From Streptococcus oralis (GTDB lineage Bacteria > Bacillota > Bacilli > Lactobacillales > Streptococcaceae), in contig NZ_CP046524.1 of assembly GCF_021497945.1 (NCBI RefSeq), forward strand, positions 1,027,501 through 1,091,500: 64,000 nt of DNA. The letters are read 5' to 3'. The translations under genes and the position numbers were made by a program. A model generated the notes under the pieces. It worked only from the letters and a program-made list of their open reading frames with translations, searched no databases and was not told the DNA's origin. Shown here in pieces: positions 18,516-26,605 of the stretch. Position 1 is the stretch's first letter. Each line of letters opens with the position of its first letter.

Positions 18516-19889
18516 ATGATTACACGTGAATTTGATACCATTGCTGCTATCTCTACTCCTCTTGGAGAAGGGGCCATTGGTATTGTCCGCTTGAGCGGAA
18601 CAGATAGTTTTGCCATTGCGCAAAAGATTTTTAAAGGAAAAGACTTGAGCAAGGTTGCAAGCCATACCCTCAACTACGGTCACATTATTGACCCGCAGAC
18701 AGGGAAGGTCATGGACGAAGTTATGGTTGGAGTTATGAAGTCTCCAAAGACCTTCACTCGTGAGGATATTATCGAGATTAACACTCACGGTGGGATTGCG
18801 GTGACCAATGAGATTCTCCAACTAGCTATTCGTGAAGGAGCTCGGTTGGCCGAACCTGGTGAATTTACCAAGCGTGCCTTTCTAAACGGTCGTGTGGACT
18901 TAACACAGGCTGAGGCGGTGATGGACATCATCCGTGCCAAGACTGACAAAGCTATGAATATCGCAGTCAAACAATTGGACGGTTCTCTTTCTGATCTTAT
19001 CAATAATACTCGTCAAGAAATCCTCAATACACTTGCCCAAGTTGAGGTCAATATCGACTATCCTGAGTATGACGATGTTGAGGAAGCCACTACTGCAGTC
19101 GTCCGTGAGAAAACTATGGAGTTTGAGCAATTGCTAACCAATCTCCTTAGGACAGCTCGTCGTGGTAAAATCCTTCGTGAGGGAATTTCAACTGCTATCA
19201 TCGGTCGTCCCAATGTTGGGAAATCCAGTCTTCTCAACAATCTCCTTCGTGAAGACAAGGCTATCGTAACTGACATCGCCGGTACGACACGAGATGTTAT
19301 CGAAGAATACGTCAACATCAATGGTGTTCCTCTCAAATTGATTGATACAGCTGGTATCCGGGAAACAGATGACATCGTGGAACAAATCGGTGTCGAGCGT
19401 TCGAGAAAAGCCCTCAAGGAAGCTGACTTGGTACTACTAGTACTAAATGCTAGTGAACCACTAACAACACAAGACAGACAACTTTTAGAAATCAGCCAGG
19501 ATACTAATCGCATTATTCTGCTTAACAAAACAGACCTGCCTGAAGCGATTGAAACTTCGGAACTCCCTGAAGATGTCATCCGCATTTCCGTTCTTAAAAA
19601 CCAAAATATCGATAAGATTGAAGAGAGAATCAACAACCTCTTCTTTGAAAATGCTGGTTTGGTCGAGCAAGATGCCACTTACTTGTCAAACGCCCGTCAC
19701 ATTTCCTTGATTGAGAAGGCTGTTGAAAGTCTGCAAGCTGTTAACGAAGGTCTTGAACTGGGTATGCCAGTTGATTTGCTTCAAGTTGACTTGACCCGTA
19801 CTTGGGAAATTCTCGGAGAAATCACTGGAGATGCCGCACCTGATGAGCTCATCACCCAACTCTTTAGCCAATTCTGTTTAGGAAAATAA
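18516..19889 (+). CDS. mnmE: tRNA modification GTPase MnmE (TrmE)
   Basis: With MnmG, MnmE forms cmnm5 groups at wobble U34 of certain tRNAs. The start at 18516 ([20 protein letters not shown]) follows AAAAGGAAATAGT. A longer in-frame extension to 18462 has no homology. The N-terminal folate-binding domain (1-120), helical domain and inserted G domain are all present: P-loop [19 protein letters not shown] switch, [14 protein letters not shown]. It ends in the required C-terminal Cys motif FCLGK. Length 457 is normal. Confidence 0.97.
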   Translation: MITREFDTIAAISTPLGEGAIGIVRLSGTDSFAIAQKIFKGKDLSKVASHTLNYGHIIDPQTGKVMDEVMVGVMKSPKTFTREDIIEINTHGGIAVTNEILQLAIREGARLAEPGEFTKRAFLNGRVDLTQAEAVMDIIRAKTDKAMNIAVKQLDGSLSDLINNTRQEILNTLAQVEVNIDYPEYDDVEEATTAVVREKTMEFEQLLTNLLRTARRGKILREGISTAIIGRPNVGKSSLLNNLLREDKAIVTDIAGTTRDVIEEYVNINGVPLKLIDTAGIRETDDIVEQIGVERSRKALKEADLVLLVLNASEPLTTQDRQLLEISQDTNRIILLNKTDLPEAIETSELPEDVIRISVLKNQNIDKIEERINNLFFENAGLVEQDATYLSNARHISLIEKAVESLQAVNEGLELGMPVDLLQVDLTRTWEILGEITGDAAPDELITQLFSQFCLGK

Positions 19890-19891
19890 GA

Positions 19892-19925
19892 AAAATCCAT
19901 GATCGTTCATTCGGTCATGGATTTT
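19892..19925. terminator. bidirectional terminator between mnmE and dapA
   Basis: AAAATCCATGA / TCATGGATTTT with a 12-base loop lies between convergent genes. A-rich and T-rich flanks allow it to work from both sides. Confidence 0.8.
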
Positions 19926-19935
19926 ATTGTCTTTA

Positions 19936-20871
19936 TTAGTAATCTGGACGTAAGACACCAGTCACAGTTGCTTTAGTCGCTTCGTAGTCGCCATCTACAA
20001 CTACCTTGATAATACGTTTTGCGTCTTCTTCTGGCGCTGGGACTAATGGCAAACGAGTTGGTCCAGCATCAAATCCCATGTAGTTAAGTACCGCTTTAAC
20101 AGGAGCAGGACTTGGATAAGAGAAGAGCGCATTGACCTTAGGAATGAATTTACGCTGAATAGCTGCAGCCTTCTTCATATCGCTTTCTGCAATGGCAGTA
20201 AACATCTCGTGCATCTCATCCCCATTTGTATGAGAGGCAACAGAAATAACCCCATCTGCACCAAGATTCATGGCATGGAAAGCATCCCCATCTTCACCTG
20301 TATAAATCAAAAATTCTTCTGGCTTATGCTCAATCAAGTAAGCCATATTTGCCAAACTGGTACATTCTTTAACACCGATGATATTAGGATGGTCAGCCAA
20401 ACGAAGCATGGTCTCAGGGGTCAATTCGACAACCACACGGCCTGGAATGTTATAAATGATAATAGGCAAATCTGATGCATCTGCAATAGCCTTAAAGTGC
20501 TGATACATCCCTTCTTGAGAAGGTTTATTGTAGTAAGGGACGATAGCAAGGCCAGCTGCGAAACCACCAAATTCTGCTACTTCTTTGACAAACTCAATCG
20601 AGTCACGTGTGTCATTGGTACCTACACCCGCAATCAAAGGAACACGTCCATTGACAACCTTTTGAACAGCCGCAAAGAGTTCCAACTCTTCATCGTGGGT
20701 CAGAGTCGGACTCTCAGCAGTCGTCCCTGCAAGAAGAATGCCATCTGTATGATGCGCCAACAGATGCTCAATCAAGGCTGGAATAGCATCAAAGTTGATG
20801 GAACCATCCTCATGGAAAGGGGTAATGAAGGCCGTGATGATTTTACACTCTTTTAAATCTTGATAAGACAT
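19936..20871 (-). CDS. dapA: 4-hydroxy-tetrahydrodipicolinate synthase
   Basis: DapA condenses pyruvate with aspartate semialdehyde in the lysine/diaminopimelate pathway. The 311-residue TIM barrel shows the GTTAES motif ([16 protein letters not shown]), the catalytic Tyr in IIYNIPGRV and the Schiff-base Lys in IIGVKECTS. It lies 55 bases downstream of asd, which makes its substrate, and both are likely cotranscribed under the asd promoter and its CodY-like boxes. Confidence 0.96.
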   Translation of the reverse strand: MSYQDLKECKIITAFITPFHEDGSINFDAIPALIEHLLAHHTDGILLAGTTAESPTLTHDEELELFAAVQKVVNGRVPLIAGVGTNDTRDSIEFVKEVAEFGGFAAGLAIVPYYNKPSQEGMYQHFKAIADASDLPIIIYNIPGRVVVELTPETMLRLADHPNIIGVKECTSLANMAYLIEHKPEEFLIYTGEDGDAFHAMNLGADGVISVASHTNGDEMHEMFTAIAESDMKKAAAIQRKFIPKVNALFSYPSPAPVKAVLNYMGFDAGPTRLPLVPAPEEDAKRIIKVVVDGDYEATKATVTGVLRPDY

Positions 20872-20926
20872 GAAAACACCTCTCTATCTCAAAGAAGGAG
20901 TTCATCTGAACTCCTAAACGATATGA

Positions 20927-22003
20927 CTATTTTAATTCAAACTTCAATTCAGCTGTTGGACGAACCAATCCACGTTCGTGAAGAGTTTCTGCAATCTGAA
21001 CTGAGTTCCAGGCAGCACCTTTAAGAAGGTTATCTGAAACAACCCACATATGGATTCCTTTTTCAGCATCCAAGTCTTTACGGATACGACCAACAAAGGT
21101 ATCACGCGAGCCAACAGCGTTGATAGCTTGAGGATAGATTTGATGCGCTACATCATCTTCAAGAACAGCACCTGGGAATGCTGCGATAGCTGCTTTCACT
21201 TCTTCGATTGGAGCCACTTCTTTTGTTTCGATATAAACAGACTCAGAGTGAGCTGACAAGACTGGAATACGCACACAGGTTGCAGAAACTGCGATGCTAT
21301 CATCTTCCATGATTTTCTTAGTTTCCTTGGTCATCTTCATCTCTTCGTAAGTGTAATCATTGTCAGTGAAGACATCGATTTGTGGAAGAGCGTTAAAGGC
21401 GATAGGATAGTGTTTCTTGTCACCACCTGAAGGCAAGATTTCCGCATGCAAATCACGAGGATTCACACCATCATTTAAGACTTCACGAAGTTCACGTTGT
21501 GTTTCAAGAATCGCTCCCATACCAGCACCAGAAACTGCTTGGTAAGTTGAAACGATGATACGATCCAAGCCCCATTTTTGACGGACAGGCTCAAGAGCCA
21601 CCATCATTTGGATTGTTGAACAGTTCGGGCAGGCAATGATTCCGTTGTGGGCATCAAGTGCGTGAGCATTGACCTCTGGAACAACCAAAGGAACATCTGG
21701 ATTTTGACGGAAATAAGATGTATTATCTACTACTACCGCTCCAGCTTGAACTGCGTATGGTGCATACTTAGCTGATGTCGAACCACCTGCTGAGAAGAGT
21801 GCAATATCAACACCCTCAAAAGCGGTCTCAGTCGTTTCTTCAATCGTAATATCTTGGTCTTTAAATTTCAAAGTCTTGCCTGCTGAACGTGCAGAAGCAA
21901 GGTAACGAATTTTATCGATTGGAAGTGTAGATTCTTCCAACATTTTTATCATCTGAGCTCCGACAGCACCTGTCGCGCCGACTACAGCAACTGTATATCC
22001 CAT
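20927..22003 (-). CDS. asd: aspartate-semialdehyde dehydrogenase
   Basis: Asd reduces aspartyl phosphate to aspartate semialdehyde, the branch point to lysine, threonine and methionine. The protein (358 residues) shows the NADP loop [18 protein letters not shown], the catalytic Cys in [12 protein letters not shown] and the His/Arg segment of [12 protein letters not shown]. Its own promoter has a TATAAT at 22054-22049. Further upstream lie CodY-like boxes and the separately promoted asd RNA ending in a terminator, so asd may get transcripts from two promoters. Confidence 0.96.
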   Translation of the reverse strand: MGYTVAVVGATGAVGAQMIKMLEESTLPIDKIRYLASARSAGKTLKFKDQDITIEETTETAFEGVDIALFSAGGSTSAKYAPYAVQAGAVVVDNTSYFRQNPDVPLVVPEVNAHALDAHNGIIACPNCSTIQMMVALEPVRQKWGLDRIIVSTYQAVSGAGMGAILETQRELREVLNDGVNPRDLHAEILPSGGDKKHYPIAFNALPQIDVFTDNDYTYEEMKMTKETKKIMEDDSIAVSATCVRIPVLSAHSESVYIETKEVAPIEEVKAAIAAFPGAVLEDDVAHQIYPQAINAVGSRDTFVGRIRKDLDAEKGIHMWVVSDNLLKGAAWNSVQIAETLHERGLVRPTAELKFELK

Positions 22004-22019
22004 AAATAACCTCTTTCGG

Positions 22020-22105
22020 AATTTTCTAAAAATTTCTATAATAGATGTATTATACTACTTTTTCTAAAAATTGAAAAGTATTTTTGGGTCTAATTTCTGA
22101 AAATT
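22020..22105 (-). promoter_or_regulatory. asd promoter with CodY-like boxes
   Basis: TATAAT (22054-22049) with TTTTCA 17 bases upstream forms the asd promoter. Three sites resemble the CodY consensus AATTTTCWGAAAATT: 22020-22034 (14 of 15 matches), 22091-22105 (13 of 15) and a weaker one at 22058-22072 (about 12 of 15) over the promoter spacer. CodY senses branched-chain amino acids in Firmicutes, so asd is probably repressed in rich medium. Confidence 0.55.
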
Positions 22106-22246
22106 AAAAATCCCTAGTCATTGACTAGGGACTAAGAGGCATCTTCATGTGATGAGCAGGTTCACACAACTCATCAAGGTCCGCTCCTGCGTTATGACCT
22201 CCTTATGCTCAATAGTAGTCCGAAGACTACCTATCGACTCATCGCA
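22100..22246 (-). ncRNA. asd RNA (leader/small RNA upstream of asd)
   Basis: A minus-strand transcript of about 147 bases is predicted from a perfect promoter (TTGACA 22281-22276, 17-base spacer, TAGAAT 22258-22253) to a strong terminator (TCCCTAGTCA / TGACTAGGGA at 22111-22131, then T-rich). It contains further hairpins, for example GGTAGTCTTCGGACTACT. Position upstream of asd and size match the asd RNA motif described in lactic acid bacteria, reported in S. pyogenes as a discrete small RNA. No ORF is present. Whether it controls asd or acts in trans is not known. Confidence 0.75.
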
Positions 22247-22252
22247 GGTTTT

Positions 22253-22281
22253 ATTCTACTATGCTTTGCTGACTTTGTCAA
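22253..22281 (-). promoter_or_regulatory. promoter of the asd RNA
   Basis: TTGACA and TAGAAT are separated by exactly 17 bases on the minus strand. Initiation is expected near 22246. Confidence 0.8.
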
Positions 22282-22304
22282 GGCTAATGCGGGGGAAATA
22301 TAAA

Positions 22305-22328
22305 AAACTCTCGAATATCAAGAGTTTT
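22305..22328 (-). terminator. terminator of the tRNA-Thr transcript
   Basis: AAAACTCTTGA / TCGAGAGTTTT followed by TTATATTT on the minus strand lies 14 bases after the tRNA, so the tRNA is a single-gene unit separate from the asd RNA. Confidence 0.75.
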
Positions 22329-22341
22329 CCTGTCTATTTCA

Positions 22342-22414
22342 TGCTAATTGCCGGGATTGAACCGGCGACCTCATCCTTACCATGGATGCGCTCTGCCAAC
22401 TGAGCTAAATCAGC
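22342..22414 (-). tRNA. tRNA-Thr, anticodon GGU
   Basis: The 73-base cloverleaf folds fully: acceptor GCTGATT with AATTAGC, D-arm GCTC/GAGC, anticodon stem CATCC/GGATG with loop ATGGTAA (anticodon GGT), and T-arm GCCGG/CCGGC with the TTCAATC loop. Discriminator is A; CCA is not encoded. It reads ACC and ACU codons. Confidence 0.96.
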
Positions 22415-22424
22415 TTACCTAAAA

Positions 22425-22453
22425 AGTATACTATAGTTCTATGCTCTTGTCAA
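22425..22453 (-). promoter_or_regulatory. promoter of tRNA-Thr
   Basis: TTGACA (22453-22448) and TATACT (22430-22425) with a 17-base spacer on the minus strand lie about 10 bases before the mature tRNA 5' end. Confidence 0.8.
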
Positions 22454-22483
22454 GCGCTCTCTTTTAATTTTCTGAAATGAAAA

Positions 22484-22510
22484 AAGCTAGATCTAGCAAG
22501 AATCTAGCTT
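22484..22510 (-). terminator. terminator of queT
   Basis: AAGCTAGAT / ATCTAGCTT with a 9-base loop and a following TTTT run lies just after the queT stop. Confidence 0.75.
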
Positions 22511-22519
22511 ATAAACTTC

Positions 22520-23029
22520 TTATTTTGTAAGGTCGATTCGCTGTCCTAGTTTTCCGATTAAGATTGCACCAACGATAAGTGATGCAAACTCTCCAATTCC
22601 AGTAGAAAACCATGTCAAGAAGAATGGAGCTTCTGCGACAATATAGAGTTCCGCTGCAATGGTAATCATTGAAATGGAGAACAGGATTGAAAAGAAGAAA
22701 TGATCTTTTCGAATCAAACCATTGAACAGATAGTCTTTCTTGTACTTGCTAAATAGCCATACACCTAGACTAAGGAAAACTAGGGTAGATCCCCCGCCGA
22801 CAAAGACATCTATTAGACCAAAGCTAAAGAAATTAGCAATCATACAACCAATCGTCACACCGATGATGTATTTAGGGTTGTAGAAGGCCAAGAAATTCAT
22901 CATCTCAGAAATACGGAACTGGTAAGCACCGTAGCTAATGGCATTCAACGGTGGGGTAATGGTCAAAACCACATAGATAGCAGCAACGATAGCAATATCT
23001 GCCATATCACGAACAGTTAATTTTTTCAT
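22520..23029 (-). CDS. queT: QueT-family queuosine precursor transporter
   Basis: QueT is an ECF-type substrate-binding membrane protein thought to take up queuosine precursors such as preQ1. The start is the ATG at 23029 (MKKLTVRDMADIAIVAAIYV). A longer frame runs into the riboswitch. The 169-residue protein has about five to six hydrophobic segments and the family signature YQFRISEMMNFLAFYNPKY. ECF energising subunits must be encoded elsewhere. A preQ1-II riboswitch covers the ribosome site, consistent with the role. Confidence 0.9.
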   Translation of the reverse strand: MKKLTVRDMADIAIVAAIYVVLTITPPLNAISYGAYQFRISEMMNFLAFYNPKYIIGVTIGCMIANFFSFGLIDVFVGGGSTLVFLSLGVWLFSKYKKDYLFNGLIRKDHFFFSILFSISMITIAAELYIVAEAPFFLTWFSTGIGEFASLIVGAILIGKLGQRIDLTK

Positions 23030-23032
23030 GTT

Positions 23033-23090
23033 TTCTCCTTTGGCGGTTTCCCGCGTAAAATATGCTTGATGAAAGAAGCTAAGCACCAAG
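23033..23090 (-). promoter_or_regulatory. preQ1-II riboswitch
   Basis: On the minus strand CTTGGTGCTTAGCTTCTTTC, then CATCAAGCATATT and ACGCGGGAAACCGCC precede AAGGAG. This closely matches the streptococcal preQ1-II (COG4708) aptamer: the CTTGGTG/CATCAAG stem, the GCGG-AAA-CCGC hairpin, and a pseudoknot that overlaps the Shine-Dalgarno. Binding of preQ1 should block translation of queT. Confidence 0.92.
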
Positions 23091-23099
23091 GGTTGAGAT

Positions 23100-23143
23100 T
23101 ATCAACCTTACCAGTATAGCACAATATATGACTTTATGCTATA
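23100..23143. promoter_or_regulatory. divergent promoters for queT and the gtrA-like gene
   Basis: Minus-strand TATACT at 23118-23113 serves the riboswitch transcript, and plus-strand TATACT at 23138-23143 serves the GtrA-like gene. The two -10 elements are only about 20 bases apart, and the -35 of each lies over the other promoter, so simultaneous use is unlikely. Confidence 0.55.
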
Positions 23144-23151
23144 CTAAAATC

Positions 23152-23583
23152 ATGAAAAAACTAATAAAAGATTTCTTTGATAACGAGATTCTCTCCTACC
23201 TATTTTTTGGTGGTGCTACTACTCTTGTTTCTATTTTATCACGTTTGGTTATTTACCATATCAGCCACCAGGAAATCCTCGCAACTGTCCTCGCTAATAT
23301 TATCGGGATTCTTTTTGCCTTTATCACTAACGATACATTTGTTTTTAAACAAAAAAGAAAGAATTGGCCGACTCGTCTTGCTAAGTTTTTCTTAGCTCGT
23401 CTTTCAACACTTGGTCTTGACATCCTTTTAACTTATATCTTTGTTACATCTTTTCCCGATATTATCGGGCAATTTGTCAACAATCAACTAGATCAGGTTA
23501 ATGCCATCGAAACGCTAATTGCGCAGGTTTTGATTATCATTCTTAACTATATTTTTAGTAAAGTATACGTTTTTTATAAATGA
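23152..23583 (+). CDS. GtrA-family membrane protein, 143 aa
   Basis: The start at 23152 (MKKLIKDFFDNEILSYLFFG) follows the promoter closely. The leader is only a few bases, so this may be a nearly leaderless message. Four hydrophobic segments and the family pattern YLFFGGATTLVSILSRLVIY, NIIGILFAFITNDTFVF, RLSTLGLDILLTYIFV and ILNYIFSKVYVFYK define a GtrA-type protein. Such proteins assist transfer of lipid-linked sugars to surface glycans. No glycosyltransferase partner is adjacent. Confidence 0.85.
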   Translation: MKKLIKDFFDNEILSYLFFGGATTLVSILSRLVIYHISHQEILATVLANIIGILFAFITNDTFVFKQKRKNWPTRLAKFFLARLSTLGLDILLTYIFVTSFPDIIGQFVNNQLDQVNAIETLIAQVLIIILNYIFSKVYVFYK

Positions 23584-23661
23584 AATAGGTATCAGTAAGT
23601 ATTAAGGTTGTAATATTTAGGTATTTCAGGTACAATTAAGATTAGTTTTTGAAAGGAAATT

Positions 23662-24048
23662 ATGAAAATGTTAAAAGATCTTAAAGAATTTTTGCTTCGT
23701 GGCAATGTCGTTGATCTCGCTGTCGGTGTGATCATCGCCTCTGCTTTTGGTGCTATTGTTACTTCACTTGTAAATGATATCATCACTCCACTTATCTTGA
23801 ACCCAGCTTTGAAAGCGGCGAACGTTGAACGCATCGCTGAACTTTCATGGAATGGCGTTGGATATGGTAGCTTCTTGAGTGCTGTTATCAACTTCTTAGT
23901 GATTGGTACTGTTCTTTTCTTCGTTATCAAAGCTGTTGAAAAAGCTCAGAACCTTACTAAGAAAGAAGAGCCAGCTGAGGATACACCCGCTGCTCCAACT
24001 GAACTTGAAGTTCTTCAAGAAATCAAAGCTCTTCTTGAGAAAAAATAA
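23662..24048 (+). CDS. mscL: large-conductance mechanosensitive channel MscL
   Basis: MscL opens under membrane tension to release solutes during osmotic downshock. The 128-residue protein shows the N-terminal amphipathic helix (LKDLKEFLLRGNVVDLAVGV), the pore-lining TM1 (VGVIIASAFGAIVTSLVNDI) and TM2 (FLSAVINFLVIGTVLFFVIK), with a charged cytoplasmic C-terminal bundle. GAAAGGA lies upstream. It is a single-gene unit ending in a terminator. Confidence 0.96.
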   Translation: MKMLKDLKEFLLRGNVVDLAVGVIIASAFGAIVTSLVNDIITPLILNPALKAANVERIAELSWNGVGYGSFLSAVINFLVIGTVLFFVIKAVEKAQNLTKKEEPAEDTPAAPTELEVLQEIKALLEKK

Positions 24049-24055
24049 GACAATT

Positions 24056-24088
24056 AAAGGATCTAGCTTCATGCTAAATCCTTTTTTC
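24056..24088 (+). terminator. terminator after mscL
   Basis: AAAGGATCTAGC / GCTAAATCCTTT followed by TTTTC lies between convergent mscL and hemH. Confidence 0.75.
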
Positions 24089-24089
24089 T

Positions 24090-25184
24090 TTAGTCTTTCG
24101 GCAACTTACCAGCCTTTTCTAGCATTTTCTTAATCAAGTAAGGCATCTTCACATTTTCACGACCTTTTTTCTCAATCAGTTTTTTCACAAATTCTGGCAT
24201 CTGAAGGTCATCTGTTTCTTCCATAATATCCTTGGTGGTTGCTGAAGGCGCTAATTCGTCAAAGGTTTCTTCTTCTGGGAGAAATTCCTTAAATTCTTTT
24301 TGTTCGTTGGCCCTTACAGTATCAACTAAAGCATCAATTAAACGAGAGTCTGTGTTTGGCATAGCTGGTCGATGGTAGGTGACACCTAATTCTTGACATA
24401 ATTCATAACATTCTACATCGTTATCAAAAAGAACTTCAATATGCTCACTGATAAAGCTAATTGGTACAAAAATATAATGCTCTGGATGTTGTTTCTGTTC
24501 TCTCAAATACTCGAGTACATCTGGCTTGATCCAAGGAATCCCTATATCACTTTCGCTCTGCCAAGTATTGGTATACTGATCTGCGGTTAGACTGAGTTGC
24601 TCTGCTATCAACTTGCTATTATCAAAAATCTGATCGATATAAGGATCTCCAAAGTCTAAGGCAAAAATTGGAACACTATGGGCTGAAAAGATCACCTTAA
24701 AGGACTCTTCTCCCACATCGTTTCGTAAAATTTTGCTAATCTCATCTGTCCAAAAGTTCAGCAAAGACTGTTGCTTATACCAATCCTTAATGACTAAAAA
24801 CCGAATCTGCTGGCTCTCCAGAAACTTTTCATACCCCATAACCGAGTAGAAGGAATAATGGGGTTCTAAAATCAAACAAATACATTCTTCAACACCATCA
24901 GCCTCCATCTGCTTGATCACATCAGGGATAAAGGGCCGAGAAAATTTGTTGGCAAAGTAGATGCCATACTCTTCTCCTAAACGTTCCTTGACTAAATTGA
25001 CCTCCTCACGTGTAATCCTCTGCAGGGGCGTACCACCTATACGAACATAATTGTCATAAAGAGTCTGAATCTCGTGATCCTTGGGTCTAACTCCACGACG
25101 AATGTTGGTAAAAAAATCCGCCACACTCTCAAAGGTAATCTCTTCTGGCGAACCGAATGTCATCATTAAAATTGCTTTTTTCAT
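24090..25184 (-). CDS. hemH: ferrochelatase family protein HemH
   Basis: Ferrochelatases insert ferrous iron into a porphyrin ring. The 364-residue protein shows [19 protein letters not shown], the catalytic His segment [10 protein letters not shown] and [13 protein letters not shown], which carries the second metal-site region around Glu. In the window no other haem-synthesis gene is present, and streptococci generally lack the rest of the pathway, so it probably uses imported porphyrin. The C-terminal 55 residues (from about [10 protein letters not shown]) extend past the core fold and are charged. Confidence 0.88.
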   Translation of the reverse strand: MKKAILMMTFGSPEEITFESVADFFTNIRRGVRPKDHEIQTLYDNYVRIGGTPLQRITREEVNLVKERLGEEYGIYFANKFSRPFIPDVIKQMEADGVEECICLILEPHYSFYSVMGYEKFLESQQIRFLVIKDWYKQQSLLNFWTDEISKILRNDVGEESFKVIFSAHSVPIFALDFGDPYIDQIFDNSKLIAEQLSLTADQYTNTWQSESDIGIPWIKPDVLEYLREQKQHPEHYIFVPISFISEHIEVLFDNDVECYELCQELGVTYHRPAMPNTDSRLIDALVDTVRANEQKEFKEFLPEEETFDELAPSATTKDIMEETDDLQMPEFVKKLIEKKGRENVKMPYLIKKMLEKAGKLPKD

Positions 25185-25239
25185 CGATATGTCCTTGTGA
25201 TATTTTTTTCAATTACCATTCTACCATGAAATATATCAT

Positions 25240-25312
25240 AAATAAACGCTTTCATTCATTTTATTTTTATTTACTTCTCTTTGTCTTTCTCTCCATTCTA
25301 TGATACAATGAA
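25240..25312. promoter_or_regulatory. hemH/pepT divergent promoter region, weak cre-like site
   Basis: A plus-strand TACAAT near 25303-25308 probably serves pepT. AAATAAACGCTTTCAT near 25240-25255 matches 14 of 16 positions of the CcpA cre consensus but lacks its conserved TG, so CcpA control is only a possibility. Confidence 0.35.
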
Positions 25313-25336
25313 AAAAATGATATTAAAGGAGTTTTT

Positions 25337-26560
25337 ATGACTTATCCCAACCTTTTAGATCGTTTCTTGACCTACGTTAAGGTCAATACGCGTTCTGATG
25401 AACACTCTACTACTACTCCAAGTACGCAAAGCCAGGTAGATTTTGCGACCAATGTTCTTATTCCTGAAATGAAACGTGTCGGTCTGCAAAATGTTTACTA
25501 CCTCCCAAATGGTTTCGCCATTGGTACCTTACCAGCTAATGATCCTAGCTTGACACGCAAAATCGGGTTCATCTCCCACATGGATACAGCTGACTTTAAT
25601 GCTGAGGGTGTTAATCCGCAAGTCATCGAAAATTACGATGGTGGATCTATCGACTTAGGTGATTCTGGTTTTAAACTCGATCCAGCTGACTTCAAGAGTC
25701 TTGAGAAATATCCAGGCCAAACGCTTATCACAACAGATGGCACGACCTTGCTGGGTGCTGATGACAAGTCAGGGATTGCTGAAATTATGACTGCTATTGA
25801 ATATCTGACTGATCATCCCGAAATCAAACACTGTGAGATTCGTGTTGGTTTTGGACCAGATGAAGAAATCGGTGTCGGTGCTGACAAGTTTGATGCAGAA
25901 GATTTTGACGTTGACTTTGCCTATACTGTTGATGGTGGCCCACTAGGGGAGCTTCAGTACGAGACTTTCTCAGCAGCTGCTGCTGAACTCCATTTCCAAG
26001 GCCGCAATGTCCACCCTGGTACTGCTAAAGGTCAAATGGTCAATGCTCTTCAGCTAGCAATTGATTTTCATAATCAACTTCCAGAGAATGACCGACCTGA
26101 ACTGACAGATGGTTACCAAGGTTTCTATCATCTTATGGATGTATCAGGTAGTGTCGAGGAGGCATGTGCAAGCTATATCATTCGTGATTTTGAAAAGGAT
26201 GCCTTTGAAGCACGTAAAGCAACTATGCAGTCTATCGCTGACAAGATGAATCAAGAACTTGGGAATGACCGCGTTACACTCACTCTCACTGACCAGTATT
26301 ACAATATGAAAGAAGTCATCGAGAAAGACATGACTCCCGTTACCATTGCTAAAGCTGTTATGGAAGATTTAGGTATCACAACTATTATCGAACCAATTCG
26401 TGGTGGAACAGATGGCTCTAAGATTTCCTTTATGGGAATTCCAACTCCAAATATCTTTGCCGGTGGTGAAAACATGCATGGACGTTTTGAATACGTCAGC
26501 CTTCAGACTATGGAGCGTGCGGTGGATACCATCATTGGTATTGTAGCTTATAAAGACTAA
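25337..26560 (+). CDS. pepT: peptidase T (tripeptide aminopeptidase)
   Basis: PepT removes the N-terminal residue from tripeptides, helping the cell use imported peptides. The 407-residue M20 metallopeptidase shows the zinc-ligand segments [25 protein letters not shown] (metal-bridging Asp), [12 protein letters not shown] (catalytic Glu pair) and the C-terminal [13 protein letters not shown] (His ligand). AAAGGAG lies upstream. The gene is monocistronic and convergent with the pht gene. Confidence 0.97.
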   Translation: MTYPNLLDRFLTYVKVNTRSDEHSTTTPSTQSQVDFATNVLIPEMKRVGLQNVYYLPNGFAIGTLPANDPSLTRKIGFISHMDTADFNAEGVNPQVIENYDGGSIDLGDSGFKLDPADFKSLEKYPGQTLITTDGTTLLGADDKSGIAEIMTAIEYLTDHPEIKHCEIRVGFGPDEEIGVGADKFDAEDFDVDFAYTVDGGPLGELQYETFSAAAAELHFQGRNVHPGTAKGQMVNALQLAIDFHNQLPENDRPELTDGYQGFYHLMDVSGSVEEACASYIIRDFEKDAFEARKATMQSIADKMNQELGNDRVTLTLTDQYYNMKEVIEKDMTPVTIAKAVMEDLGITTIIEPIRGGTDGSKISFMGIPTPNIFAGGENMHGRFEYVSLQTMERAVDTIIGIVAYKD

Positions 26561-26564
26561 AAAA

Positions 26565-26600
26565 GACGAGGTAGCTCAGCTACTTCGCCTTTCTTTTTAT
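26565..26600. terminator. bidirectional terminator between pepT and the pht gene
   Basis: GACGAGGTAGCT / AGCTACTTCGCC with T-rich and A-rich flanks lies between convergent genes. Confidence 0.75.
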
Positions 26601-26605
26601 TCATT

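Noticed and set aside
22149..22403. Plus-strand 84-codon ORF over the asd RNA and tRNA
   Set aside because: It runs antisense to a clear tRNA and a promoter-terminator-framed RNA, and lacks a ribosome site.
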